Translations under genes and position numbers: made by a program
From: Daucus carota subsp. sativus
Taxonomy: Eukaryota; Streptophyta; Magnoliopsida; Apiales; Apiaceae
NCBI RefSeq assembly: GCF_001625215.2
Contig: NC_030383.2
Coordinates: 60,130,949-60,194,948, forward strand
Direction of reading: 5' to 3'
DNA length: 64,000 nucleotides
Shown: piece by piece, positions 10,660 through 22,495 of the stretch
Position numbering within the stretch: the first letter of the stretch is position 1
Layout of the letters: each line of letters begins with the position of its first letter
Notes under the pieces: model-generated
Databases searched by the model: none
Told to the model about the DNA's origin: nothing
Seen by the model: only the letters and a program-made list of their open reading frames with translations

Positions 10660-12027
10660 ATGGCGGACGATGAAATCGCCGATGTAATTGTGACCAACGG
10701 CGGCTCCAATCACAACAATCACGCCTCAAAGAAGCAAAAGATTCAGTCTTTAATCACAAGCTCCGAGATCCGATCCGAATTCGCGCACCACGACCCGGGA
10801 ACGGCTCGAATCAACAACGGCAGCTTCGGGAGCTGCCCCGGCTCGATTATCGAAGCTCAGAGAAGGTATCAACTTGAATTTCTTAAGCAGCCTGATAGAT
10901 TTTTTTATACTGAGCTGCAACCTCGTGTTCTTCGGTCTCGTAAAATGATTAAAGAATTGATTAATGCTGATGATGTTTCCGAAGTTTCGATAGTTGATAA
11001 TGTGACTACTGCTGTTGCGATTGTGTTGAGGCATGTGAGTTGGGAGTTTTGTGAGGGGAGGTTTGAGAAAGGGGATGTGGTTGTGATTCTTGATTGTGCT
11101 TTCGACGCGGTGAAGAAGTCGATTGAGGCATATGTGAAGAGGGCGGGCGGGGAGGTGGTGGTGGTGGAGATGAAGTTCCCGGTGGTTAGTGGGGAGGAGA
11201 TTGTGGAGAGGTTTAGGAAGGGGATTAGGATGGGGAAAGAAGGGGGGAGGAGGATTAGGTTAGCGATAATCGATCATGTGACGTCAATGCCGTGTGTGGT
11301 TGTGCCGGTTAAGGAGATGGTTAGGGTTTGTAGGGAGGAGGGGGTTGAGTACGTTTTTGTGGATGCAGCTCATGCGATTGGGAGTGTGGAGGTTGATGTG
11401 AGGGATATTGGGGCGGATTTTTATGTTAGTAATTTGCATAAGTGGTTGTTTTGTCCGCCGTCGGTTGCGTTGTTTTATTGTAGGAAGTCGAGGGTGTCGG
11501 ATGGTTTGCATCATCCAGTCGTGAGTAGTGAGTATGGGAATGGGTTGGCGATTGAGAGTTCGTGGATTGGGACGAGGGATTATAGTTCGCAGTTAGTTGT
11601 TCCGGAGGTTTTGGAGTTTGTTAATAGATTTGAGGGTGGGATTGATGGGATCAGGAAGAGGAATCATGACGCAGTTGTGGAAATGGCAGGGATGTTGGCA
11701 GAGGCTTGGGGGACTAGTCTTGGGTGTCCAGCGGATATGTGTCCAAGTATGGCGATGGTTGGTGTGCCTTCGATTTTGGGGATTTTAAGTGATAATCATG
11801 CTCAGAAGTTGAGGGCTCATTTAAGGAATGAGTTTGGTGTGGAAGTTCCATTGTATTATCATAGACTGAAAGATGGCGAGGTTGGAGTTAGGGATAGGAA
11901 TGGACTAATTACAACTTACGCAAGGATTTCTCATCAAGTATACAACACAGTTGATGATTATTTGAAATTCCGTGATGCTGTTAATCAGCTTGTGCAGAAC
12001 AAATTTACTTGCGAGATGTTGTCCTAA
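10660..12027 (+). CDS. LCD: L-cysteine desulfhydrase (class V aminotransferase fold)
   Basis: An intronless 455-aa protein, close to the ~450 aa of Arabidopsis LCD (At3g62130). It is predicted to break L-cysteine into H2S, ammonia and pyruvate using PLP. After a variable N-terminus, the family's start FAHHDPGTARINNGSFGSCP is at residues 41-60. The cofactor site is visible: VDAAHAIG, with Asp235 (pyridine nitrogen partner) and His238, and SNLHKWLFCPP with the Schiff-base lysine at residue 261. These residues are present and the frame is unbroken. The N-terminus is polar and lysine-containing without an obvious transit peptide, so cytosolic or nuclear location is as likely as plastid. The first ATG in frame follows a telo-box leader. 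The family also contains epimerases and selenocysteine lyases, but the overall match favours LCD. Confidence 0.9.
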   Translation: MADDEIADVIVTNGGSNHNNHASKKQKIQSLITSSEIRSEFAHHDPGTARINNGSFGSCPGSIIEAQRRYQLEFLKQPDRFFYTELQPRVLRSRKMIKELINADDVSEVSIVDNVTTAVAIVLRHVSWEFCEGRFEKGDVVVILDCAFDAVKKSIEAYVKRAGGEVVVVEMKFPVVSGEEIVERFRKGIRMGKEGGRRIRLAIIDHVTSMPCVVVPVKEMVRVCREEGVEYVFVDAAHAIGSVEVDVRDIGADFYVSNLHKWLFCPPSVALFYCRKSRVSDGLHHPVVSSEYGNGLAIESSWIGTRDYSSQLVVPEVLEFVNRFEGGIDGIRKRNHDAVVEMAGMLAEAWGTSLGCPADMCPSMAMVGVPSILGILSDNHAQKLRAHLRNEFGVEVPLYYHRLKDGEVGVRDRNGLITTYARISHQVYNTVDDYLKFRDAVNQLVQNKFTCEMLS

Positions 12028-14230
12028 GTAGAGATGAGAGTTGGATGGTTAAAGGTATGTATTGTTCTTACTCCTTTTTGTACTTGTAATTCACACTGGC
12101 GTAATTTTTGGAGGTCACTTATAATAAGAGTTGCATCTTACTCATGTTTATTTTTGAATGAAATTTATGACACCTAACGTGCCTCTGCCTATACTTTTTT
12201 ACCCTCATGTAATTTGTTTATGACCTGACCTCATTTATCATTCTTGTAGTTAGGGTTTTGGTTTCATTCCCCCTTTTTTGTGTAAAAACTAGAAATACAC
12301 CCAAATGCTTTTTATGCTACAAAGTTGGCAGCAGTTGCAGAGGCCTCGAAAAGGTTTTTCTAAACTGGACAGGTTACACAGGAGTGTAAAGTTCTTTTCT
12401 TTTCATGTAAGGGTCATAACATATATAAGTTATAATATATTTCATAAGGGTTTCTGTTTGGAATGATATGTTCTTGCATGAAAGGCTTCAGTTAGTTCTT
12501 GAGTTTCTTGTGAAGTGGTTTCAGTTAGTCATATCTTTTTATTTCTAGAATCTGACCTCAAAATTGGCTGTTACTGATACGCAGAATTAGTACTATAGAC
12601 TTGCACTTGTATGTCAAGTGGTTTCGGTTAATCATATCCTTTTGTTTCTAGAATCTGACCTCAAAATTGGCTGTTACTGATATGTAGAATTAGTACTTAA
12701 CTTGCACTTGTATGTGGAAGTGCATAATTATACAGGAAGCCCCAGAATTAGTAATATGAAACTCGTAGCCCTTACTTCTTAGGAATGCCCAGGATCAGTA
12801 TTCTGAAACTCTCTCAGTCATAGGTTCAAATTTATTCAGAAAATGATATAAATGAACTATGTCCTGTCAGAAAATAATTCACCCAGTTTCAGACGGGAGG
12901 TCCCAGGTAGTTTCATACTTCAGTGCATTCATAATAAATGGTTCTTTGTTAGGCGCTATGCCATTCACCCTGTTCTACATCACTTGCTTGGGTCATAGAT
13001 GAAGCTCACTCTGAGACAGTATAAATATGTCGTTATGCTGTAAAATGTACTCATTTCACTTTTGTTTCCATTTGATTTATGCCATAACTATTTCCCACTA
13101 AATGGCAAATGCATATGAGGTTTTTTGCATTTATGATATCAAATAATAGCACAAAGTTAAAAACATTCAGATTTTTTTCATGACCATCTGTTCTTCCATT
13201 ATGTATATAGATGGCTCAACAATAAATAGATATGCCTATGCAGATTCTCCTCTTTTTATTGCTTTTACTTAAATTACAATATAACATGTCCCACACCGTA
13301 TAAGAATGAAGCTTTTATTGCATTTCTTATTCTAAATCAGGACCAAAGCACAGGTAAAAGCACCAAATTTAAAATAGAGAGCTCTATAATATATAAAAAC
13401 CTACAGAAATTGTTGTGGTGAGGTGGATGTCATCAAATTTTGTGCAAGCATAGCAAACAATGATCTTGGTTTATACCTAAAGATGATGTATATTATACTT
13501 GATGGTAGCTATCTGATATCACATCATTTTCACAGTTTAAAGTGTGTTTACAGTGTGCTTGCTGCTAAATGATCTAAATTTAATCTGCGCTATGCTTTAA
13601 AGTGAATTCCAGATATTGCATCTGTATTCCATTGTTCTTGTTTTCCCAAAACATGAACTATGAAACACGAATAATTTTGTATCACTCTCCATTAACCATC
13701 AGGGCTAGTTATACTAATATTAGTCCGTGTAATCCCCTTTATAACCATGTAACTGACGAATCTGTTGCTACTTGAGTTGCATATGGATAATAATCATAAT
13801 AGTCATATGCAGCCAAGACCTTGTTTAATTTTTTAAACAATATCCAAAATGAAACCCATAAAACACACATATCAATAACTTTCTATATATTTAAGCAACA
13901 ATTTCACTCTGTGCATCTAATTGGAGACATTCAAAGATTTCATCCTAGCAAATAAGGTCTGCTTCTATACTTCTGCACTAATTTCTTTAATTTCTGAACA
14001 GAACCTGGAGACATCATCGGGCAGCCAAAGTGGCAGTGGAGTTGGTTGTATGGACTAGTTGACTCGAAAAATTACATTAGATGTCTGACAATAAGGAAAC
14101 AACCTGCATCACTATTCTGTAACTTCTAGCTGCAATAAAGCACGGGGGATTGTTGCTCCATTCTTTGTTCTCCTGGCATTGTATACCAGATGTAGTATTT
14201 AATGTATACGTTAACATTAATCCATAGGAT
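12028..14230 (+). other. LCD 3' UTR with a probable ~1.95-kb intron
   Basis: After the stop codon, AAAG|GTATGT (donor at 12055) and CTGAACAG|AACC (acceptor, exon resuming at 14002) are good splice sites. The following ~200 bases contain AATAAAG (about 14135), a plausible poly(A) signal. This suggests an intron in the 3' UTR, which can sensitise an mRNA to nonsense-mediated decay. The intron holds a ~103-bp tandem duplication (about 12513-12715). No other gene was seen. Confidence 0.45.
12513..12715. repeat. ~103-bp tandem duplication
   Basis: AAGTGGTTTC at 12513 and 12616 begin two copies sharing CTAGAATCTGACCTCAAAAT, GGCTGTTACTGATA and ACTTGCACTTGTATGT. Confidence 0.75.
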
Positions 14231-15170
14231 AATGTTGGTTTCTATTCTATGTGCCCGGCAGCCTGGGCTATAGTTGCCTGTGGTTGGTTTCTTGTACGAT
14301 TCTGTAAATTTTTTGCATCTACGTTATGCTTAATCAACTTCTTAGTTTTCTCGCCTTTTCCCAGATCTTCCCAACTATTGTTTTGCTTCCCTTCTCAAAT
14401 AATTATTTCCCCCTTGTGCCCTAAAATTTGGTTCAGCTTGAAGAAAGTTTCTAAACATACAATACAGTGGTCAGTTGGTCATGTCTTGTAAATGTTGCAT
14501 GTTCTTCTGTTTTTTGGTCAGAGTTAGGTATATACGGATTAAGATTATAATTTATACACTTTTAAAAGAATTTAAATAAAATTAATATGCTTGTAAAGTT
14601 TTATATACTGGTCTGCTAAAGAAAAGGTTCTGTATACTGATTAAATTAAAACTTCATTTAAAATTAAGAAAAGATCTTATGAATCCATCTGCAAACAATG
14701 ATTCAACTGAATTTGAGTTAGTTGTTTCCTATGAAATAATAATTGTAGCAAAAGTTTTGTAAAAGTAATTTACATTGTATGTAATAAAATAAATACATAA
14801 ATTCAAATAGTCCATAAAAATTTACCGATTGACCTATCAATACAGGATACATGATTTATTAAAGATTTATCAGAAATTTTTTCAATAAATTGAGAATTTT
14901 TTATCAAATCAAATTCTAATCAACAAATCAGTAAAATATTTTTCAAAATTAATTAAAACTTTAATTTATACATATTTTATGTTTAACTTTAAAAATCTCA
15001 TACATTGTTAACAGTATAATTACAAAATTAGCTATCCGGTACCAAACTTGTACCGAAAACATAAATAATTTAATTAAGATGATATTTATCAAAAATATAT
15101 ATCTAAATTTTCTCCGAAAAATACTAGTCCCATATTTTAAGATCATCTTTTTTTAGCAAGAAAAAACGCC
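14231..15170. other. AT-rich intergenic DNA
   Basis: No supportable gene. The last ~40 bases (ATATTTTAAGATCATCTT near 15135) match the sequence upstream of the other two NIP30 copies, marking the left edge of the duplicated locus. Confidence 0.5.
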
Positions 15171-15723
15171 ATGGCAGATACGCCTTATGAATTTTATTTC
15201 CGAAGATCAGGTATCTTTCATATACATTTGTGTTTTTGTATAATCACCCCTCTCTTGATTTTTCAAGAATAGTTAACATTTTATTATAAATTAATTTTAG
15301 TGATTCTTGATGTGTTTGATTGATGGGTGCAGTTAGAAGAAGCTAAAAGAACAAGAGGGGCTAGGCTTGAAGATGGTACTGCTCAGAGAGATAGACCCCT
15401 TTTCGAGGTTTAAGCAATTCTACTTTCTTGTGATTGGTTTTCTCTTTTGGTTTTGTTGATTTTCAAGATTTGTTCTTTTTGTGAATTATGTTGATAATGT
15501 ATATTGGTTAGAAGAATCCTCCATTAAGTATGATGATAATAATTAGGCCAAAAGCAAAAAACTAAGGTGGACATGGAAACCATCAGAATCTATTAAGATT
15601 GCAAGAACTGATATTGGTACAGTCACGCCTTCAACAAACAGCAAAAATGATAAATCCCGACCTGTTGTTAATAGTACTTTGACTGGTCTGTTTTAATGCA
15701 GTAATGAAAGTGATGACGAGTGA
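15171..15723 (+). pseudogene. NIP30/FAM192A-like pseudogene A (exons 1, 2 and 7)
   Basis: This is a broken copy of the gene at 28785-32354. Exon 1 (15171-15210) lacks 20 bases that are present in the intact gene, shifting the frame just after MAD. Exon 2 (15333-15407) is intact and has the same splice borders. At about 15505 intron 2 jumps straight into the last exon, so exons 3-6 are deleted; TATTGG is shared near the junction. The remaining last exon (to the TGA at 15723) carries further in-frame stops. It sits tail-to-tail with ABCB copy 1, just as the intact gene sits beside ABCB copy 2, so it arose with the duplicated block. Confidence 0.88.
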
Positions 15724-16028
15724 GTAGTAAAAAACCTTTGCGGAATAGTTTTTAGTGTGGCTTCATGTTGAACTGTATACTTGATTCTTTTTTCTCTAAA
15801 GAGAAATTTAATAAAATATGGTAATTTTCAATCTTTTTGTAAATTGTTATTATTTTCTTTTTAAATCTAAAGTTCTGGAAGATAGTAAAGCTGTGTAGGA
15901 GGCTGAGATGACATTCAATGGTTGGATAGTTTATTTTCTACTTATCTCAATAAACACTAAGAACAAACTGAATAAAGAAAATCCATGTTACCACTGCTTG
16001 AATCAAGAAGCAATTTACAAAGGAACAG

Positions 16029-19000
16029 TCAGTTAGGCTCTTCCCTTGTGTTGCTAGTGTGGAGTGCAACTAAAGATGCATAAAAACCATCTGTGATGCT
16101 GATCAATTTCTCGTGTTTACCTTTCTCCACGACAACTCCATTTTTAACCACAGCAATCACATCCGCGCCTTTGATTGTGGACAAGCGATGAGCTACTACT
16201 ACTGTTGTCCGGTTCAACATCACCTGGTCCAGTGCATCTTGTACAACTCTCTCTGATTCAGCATCTAAAGCGCTTGTAGCTTCGTCCAGAAGCAGTATCT
16301 TCGGACTTTTGACAATGGCACGAGCAATGGCAACACGCTGCTTCTGCCCACCAGATAACTGTATGCCTCTCTCCCCTACTAAGGTATCATATCCCTACAA
16401 GTTTCCATCAAACAATGTTTGCATCAGATTACATCTTAAATTCCTGCATATATTTTTTTGCAGTGTGTGTTTCTCTAACCTGTTGCAATCCACTTATGAA
16501 CTGATGAGCATTGGCTTTTTCTGCTGCAGCTATAACTTCAGCTTCAGTTGCATCGCCACCCTTCCCATAAGCAATGTTGCTTCTAATCGTATCATTGAAC
16601 AAGGCTGGTTCTTGGCTTACAAGTCCCATCTGTTGCCTCAACCACTTCACTTGCAAGGTTCGTATTTCGATCCCATCAAGTGTAATATTACCTGCGTTTG
16701 GATCATAAAATCTTTCCAGAAGTGCAATCACAGTTGATTTTCCACTTCCACTTTCTCCAACTAAAGCAACTGTCTGCAAAATGATACCAACAGAAGAATA
16801 ATAATGAATATATGGATTTGGACACAGCCAGAGTCTTATAAGTAAGAATGTCTTGCCTTGCCACTTCGAATTGTCAAGCTAAGGTCTCGCAAAATTTGAA
16901 CATCAGGTCGAGTTGGATACATAAAGCTTATGTGCTGTAACTGTATATCTCCGTTTACATTCTGTAATGTAACACCTGATTCTTCGTTCAGGTCTATTTC
17001 CGGCTTTCTGTCTAGGATTGAAAAAATAGATGCAGCAGCTGCTTTAGCTTTGTATGAATCTGATGCCACGGAACTTGATTGAGAAATACTGATAGCAGCC
17101 ATTGTCAGTGCAAAGAAAACCTGCAAGGTAAATAAACGTCTCACAATAGTTGAATTATCTGCACTTTGACATGTTTAAATCACGAATGTGTGGAAAATGT
17201 AGGCTCTTACACGATAAACGTTTTCAAAATCTGTTATCCCTAGTGCAACAAAACGCGCTCCAGCGTAAAAGCTAACTGCATAAACAAAATATAGTGAGGC
17301 AGAAGATAGGCCGAACCCTGTTCCACTAATCATTCCTTGCCTGATCCCATTTTTCTTTGGACCTTCACATTTCTTCGTGTACAAGTCGATTACTTTCTCT
17401 TCAGCACAGAAAGAAGCAACTGTTCTTATACTCCCAACTGCATCAGTTGCAACTTGGCTCGCGTCCTCGTACATCGCCTTCGCATCTGAACTGAACCCTG
17501 ATAAGAACATTGTCTGAACATATCCATTAACTGCTACCAAGGGTATCAAAGCAAGGATGACAAAAGCCAGCTGCCAACATGCTACGAAAGCAATAATTAA
17601 ACCAGATACTGCTGAAGCTCCGTCTTGAACCAGTTGTCCGAGTCTATCACCAACTAATGCACGTACAGTGGCTGCATCTGTAGAAAGTCTAGCACCAATT
17701 GCCCCACTCGAGTTCTCAGGCTTGTCGAACCATCCTACTTCCATGCTCGCCACCTTCTCAAAACACAAAGATCTGATCCTTTTTATTAAATTACAACCGG
17801 CCACAGCAAAAAAGTATGACTGTGCTGGATATGCAACAAATGATACCGTTCCAAGGGCTACAAACATCAGGGCCCAGAATTTCGAGTCCTTGCTCAATTC
17901 ATGAGGTGCCTCAAATAATATTTTTATAGTGCTCGAAAGTAGCACACCAAATATAGGATATGTAACACCATTGACGATAGCAGCTAGAGATCCTGCAAAC
18001 AGGGCAGGAATCTCAGGCTTGTTAAGATATGCAAGCCTTCTAAGGGGAACTTCTGGACTTGTTTTCTGGTTCGGGTCTTTAGGCTCAGGTTCAGGTTTGG
18101 GTTCTGGTTCTCCTATTACGATTTCAGTATGTCCGGTGGGTAAACGAAACGATAGGGTGAGTGAACGACGGCTGCTGCTATTTCCTACACCAGAAGACAC
18201 CCTGCTAATGGAACTGTACATCCTTTGACTCGAAGCGCTACCACTTCCTGCACCAGCATCAGTCTTGTCACGGCTGTTGCTCACTTCTTGCAATTTTATT
18301 AGCTGAGAGTATGGGCCTTCAGAGTTTTCAAGTAATTCGACATGGGTGCCTGATTGATCAGCAAAATAACATTAGAAACAATGCTAAAACTTATTTGTCT
18401 CTACCATTTCCACCACATAAATTGTGATTTTGGATTATACCTTTTTCAACCATCTTCCCTTGATGGATCACTGCAATCATATCAGCATTGATCACTGTGC
18501 TCAAACGATGTGCCACAATGACAGTGGTTCTGTTAACCATGATCCTGTCCAGCGCCTCCTGCACAATTCTCTCAGACTCTGCATCAAGTGCACTAGTTGC
18601 TTCATCAAGAAGTAGGATTCGCGGGTCCTTAAGAATCGCTCTGGCTATGGCCACTCTCTGCTTTTGTCCACCAGAAAGCTGAGTTCCATGCTCACCTACC
18701 ATGGTGTCCAGTCCCTATTATCAAATTCAAGGGTCAGTTGACATATTTTCCCCGAAAAAAAATTAGAAAAAGCTATGATCAGCTTCCTAACCTGAGGTAG
18801 TTTATCAATGAACTTAGCAGCATTTGCTAGCTCACATGCTGCTCTGATCTCCTCAACAGTTGCACCATCCTTACCGTAAGCAATGTTGTCCTTTATGCTA
18901 GATGAAAACAAAACAGGTTCTTGACTAACAAGCCCAATTTTTTCTCTAATCCACTTGAGCTGAAATTCCTTCAGATTTGTTCCATCTATAAGAACCTCAC

Positions 19001-20813
19001 CGCCTTGTGGATCGTAAAATCTCTCTATCAGACTTATCACTGTAGACTTCCCACTACCACTCTGTCCAACCAAAGCTGCAGTTGTCCCGCTGGGGATGGC
19101 CAGGGAGAATCCACTAAATATTTGCTCATCAGGCCTTGCTGGATAACTGAAGTGGACATCTCTCAACTCTATATCGCCTTGAATGTCATCTAATTTTTTC
19201 CCACGCTTATCATATGGATCTATAACTGGTCTCCTATTTATAGTTTCAAACATCTTGAAAGCTGCAGCTCTGCCTGCTGCAAACGCGCTCATGCAAGGAG
19301 ACGCCTGCCCAAGAGACCTGTGAACAGACAGTTTGGCCCAAGATTTCAATACTAGCACAACAAGTAATCATAGAATGATTAATCAGATCAAGGTACTTCT
19401 TACATAGCACCAGTAAGAACAGCAACAATGACAACGATCACAGTACCCCCGGAATAGCCTTTTTCAATAACCAGCTTTGCACCAAACCAGACAGCCATTG
19501 CATAACTGCAGAATGCAACAGACATAACTGTGCCTAGTCCTAGTCCAGAAGCAAAGCCTTCCTGAACACCTGATTTATAAGCTTTTGTAAGAGATTTGTT
19601 GTAGTTGACCACAGCTTGTCTCTCCCCGGTAAAAGAAGCAACCTACAAAAATTTTAGAAGTGTTTATAATGGCAAGCCTACTCAAAGTTGAGTTTTCATG
19701 TTTAAACTCAAAATACGGATGAGATAATACCGTTCTTATTGATCCAATTGTTTGTTCCACAATTGTTGCTGCTTTTGCATACGCATCTTGTCCGCGAGTA
19801 GACATCTTGGAGCTAACAAGGGACATCATTCCACCAGCCATCACGATTGGTGGAATAGAACTCATCAGGACTACTGTAAGGAGCCATCCGTTGAAGAAAG
19901 CCACAAAATAGCCTCCAACGAATCCTGTAATCATCTGTATAAATTTCCCAACCTATAGCAAAATGTTGAATGTTACTTTTTCCTCTTGATTACCAAATGG
20001 TCTAAACAACGCGTTTAGAAACTAATTGTTCCCTTCCTGGGAAGCTAGCTACTTACTGTAATCTTTAGAAGTTCTTACCTTCTCACCCATGGCATCTTGT
20101 ATGAGAACAGTATCGCCAGACATCCTTCCAACGACTTCTCCAGTATTCGTTTCCATATCAAAGAAGGTAATATCTTGTCTTAATATATTCTGCAGGTATA
20201 ATTTTCTTATCCTGGAAGCCTGTCTCTCTCCGGTGACCATCCAGCAAGCCACCTCTGTAAACACAATCGAAGGTATTTCATATTTGCGTTTAGATTTGAA
20301 TGCATACAGCTGCTACTTCAACATATGCAGTTCTACACTGCAAATTAATGTGAAATTTACTTACGCAGAAATGATGCTACACCAGTTCCCAGTCCCAGAT
20401 AAACAAACTTTAGCGAAACCTGATTTAAACAGTTTAAACAGGTAAACACTTGTCCTTGAATAAGGATTTCAATTGAAACTCGAAATTGTGCATGTGGAAA
20501 CAGTGTTACTTACCTTTGAAACCACCTGGATTACATGAACTCTGTCTTGATTCTGTCCGAAAGAATTTGCCAATTCTCCGTAAAGGACAGTCATCAAGGG
20601 CATGCTCAATCCATTGCCAATAGAGCCAATGATACCGAATATCATCAGCATAACATCCACAGAATCAGCAAATGCAAAGAGCTTATGAAACGGTACTATA
20701 TTGGTACTCTCCTTTTCTTTTGAGCCATGCCCACCGGAACTTCTTTCCACCCCTGTATCCAGGACCTGCGCTGTGGAGGTTCCACTCATGTCTTCGCTAA
20801 CATCATTGGCCAT
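16029..20813 (-). CDS. ABCB: MDR-type ABC transporter, ABCB4/11/21-like, copy 1
   Basis: Eleven coding exons join in frame (20813-20514, 20419-20365, 20254-20079, 19952-19731, 19642-19404, 19317-18792, 18714-18441, 18349-17211, 17120-16857, 16773-16480, 16394-16029) to 1284 aa, the normal full size. The order is TMD1-NBD1-TMD2-NBD2. NBD1: Walker A GQSGSGKS (415-422), signature LSGGQ (519-523), Walker B ILLLDE (539-544). NBD2: GESGSGKS (1071-1078), LSGGQ (1176-1180), ILLLDE (1196-1201). All are intact. The linker is serine-rich, with RRS at 658-660 and [13 protein letters not shown] at about 678-690. Sequence features such as [12 protein letters not shown] and [15 protein letters not shown] match the plasma-membrane ABCB clade that includes Arabidopsis auxin transporters ABCB4, 11 and 21; auxin as substrate is inference. 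I chose ATG 20813 because the paralogue shares it. Intron 9 has a GC donor. Confidence 0.92.
16774..16856 (-). other. GC-AG intron 9 of ABCB copy 1
   Basis: The exon ends GGCAAG and the intron begins GCAAGA; the acceptor GCAG precedes ACAGTT, giving the expected Ser-Gly-Lys-Thr. No GT donor fits. The paralogue has the same GC donor (33731), so it predates the duplication. GC donors are the commonest non-canonical plant splice sites. Confidence 0.8.
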
Positions 20814-22165
20814 GCTATCAGTGCTGCTAACCAACTCCGCGTTTGCTCTCTTCAAGTCAGCAGGTTAGGATACTTGAATCTGATAGTAACACTAAACAAA
20901 CTGCACATGAAGTTTTATAAGAGCCAAAACTAGTAAGCCATCAGACGAAAGAAACGACAACCAGAAAAGATGAAAACCAAAGCCTAAAGTAATCAGAAAA
21001 TTTCAACTGATGATTAGATCATCCTTTTTCTCAATCTTTCTTGACATGCCTTTTTAATATTTCTTTAGGGTGACTATTAATCTAAATATCAAATATATAA
21101 GACAATAAACAAGAATCTGATCGAGCCATTATCCATAATCAATGGCCGAAATGATGATTCCAAAGTATATTATAAGAGTGTGTGTCTGTGCTGAAAGAGG
21201 CTTGCTAATGTTATAAATTATTTCTTCGTTTTCACTTTCACTCCCTTTCGTAGAAATTTTTTCTGCTCTTTACGTAAAAACAGCGTATGCTATAAACAAC
21301 GAAAGCTACACTGCGACCAGATTTCTGTTATCTATCTCAGAAGCTGGAAACTTACCAGATGTAGCAAATTCACAATTATTTCTTCTTCGCAGAAAACAAA
21401 TCTCCCTTATATCTTGGAAATGGATCCGAAATTCATCTTCATTGCAGACTTTGTTGCTTTTATCTCTAGTGCAGCGTCGGTTCTGCATTCATGCCTAAGA
21501 ATGTATGTGTAAGTCCTCTTCACTAATGGCCAATACACCGTAAACAAGAAAACTCAAAAGATTATAATGCCTAAGAATGTATGTGTAAGTCCTCTTCACT
21601 TATTTATTGACATTAAAGAATCTCTTGTTGGCCTTGAAACATACTGCAAGCCTTCTACCTCAGATACATATACTACTGTCAAATAAACTTCAATAACTTC
21701 ACCTGCTGCAGTAGCTGAAGCGAAAATTCCAGATTAGGGAGGTTTTATGTAATGTAAAAAGGTTAAAATACGACTAAAGAAACGCTAACTGCTACTTGGA
21801 TTGTCCAAACTTTGTGACAATATCATACAACTTTCATGACACAGAGAGCAGAATGTGAGGTGACCACAAATTGCATTTGATTAACAATGCAGATCATAAC
21901 GTGTTGATAGGCAATTGGTTTAGTTACTAACTTTTGGTTGGATTAGCAATTTAGTTAGAGTTCTTAACAGACAGTAGCACTTCTGTTCAATTTTTCTGGA
22001 CACGGCCTTTGTGTGACAGTTTCCTCAACATGGTTTACAAGTGCATGTTTCGTCGACGTTTTATGCTACTTTAGAACACATAATGCATGCACAAAAGTGA
22101 GATGGACACGTTTTTTGGTCCGAGATGCAACCACACTGGATGAAGGTAGCCTCTGAAGTACACTC
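20814..22165. other. Upstream region of ABCB copy 1
   Basis: No gene is supported. Blocks here, such as those around 21810-21900, recur upstream of ABCB copy 2 (about 38770-38870), so part of the promoter region was duplicated with the gene. A 34-base block starting ATGCCTAAGAATGTATG is directly repeated at 21491 and 21567 (76-bp period). Confidence 0.6.
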
Positions 22166-22325
22166 TACATGACTGCATCCATCATGTTAGTAACTGAATG
22201 CAAATATGGTAAATATTTGAGTTCAGTATCGACATTTGGACACGTATCATGGTTTGTCCTAGACACGGATGCGCAAACTGTTTTCTTCGGCTGAGTTCAT
22301 AGGAATCATAAAGCATATATATTTA

Positions 22326-22495
22326 GGTCCTGGTCCATGACATTATAACCAACATACAGCTTTCTGGCCGTCGGATGAATATCCAGTGTCCAGGATTATA
22401 ATAAAAATTTTAATACGTCCAACGCTTTTTAACCGTTGGACAGGATTATAATAAAAGTTCCTAATATACGTATGCCAGGACCAAGACCAGGACCC
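22326..22495. mobile_element. MULE-like MITE (GGTCCTGG ends), 170 bp
   Basis: Ends AGGTCCTGGTCC and GACCAGGACCC are inverted, flanked by the 9-bp direct repeat ATATATTTA (22317-22325 and 22496-22504). A 9-bp duplication and G-rich ends indicate the Mutator superfamily. No coding capacity. Internal CGTCGGATGAATATCCAG relates it to the elements at 59027 and 27764. Confidence 0.8.

Noticed and set aside
16309-16737. 142-residue plus-strand open frame
   Set aside because: Antisense shadow of ABCB copy 1 exons 10 and 11.
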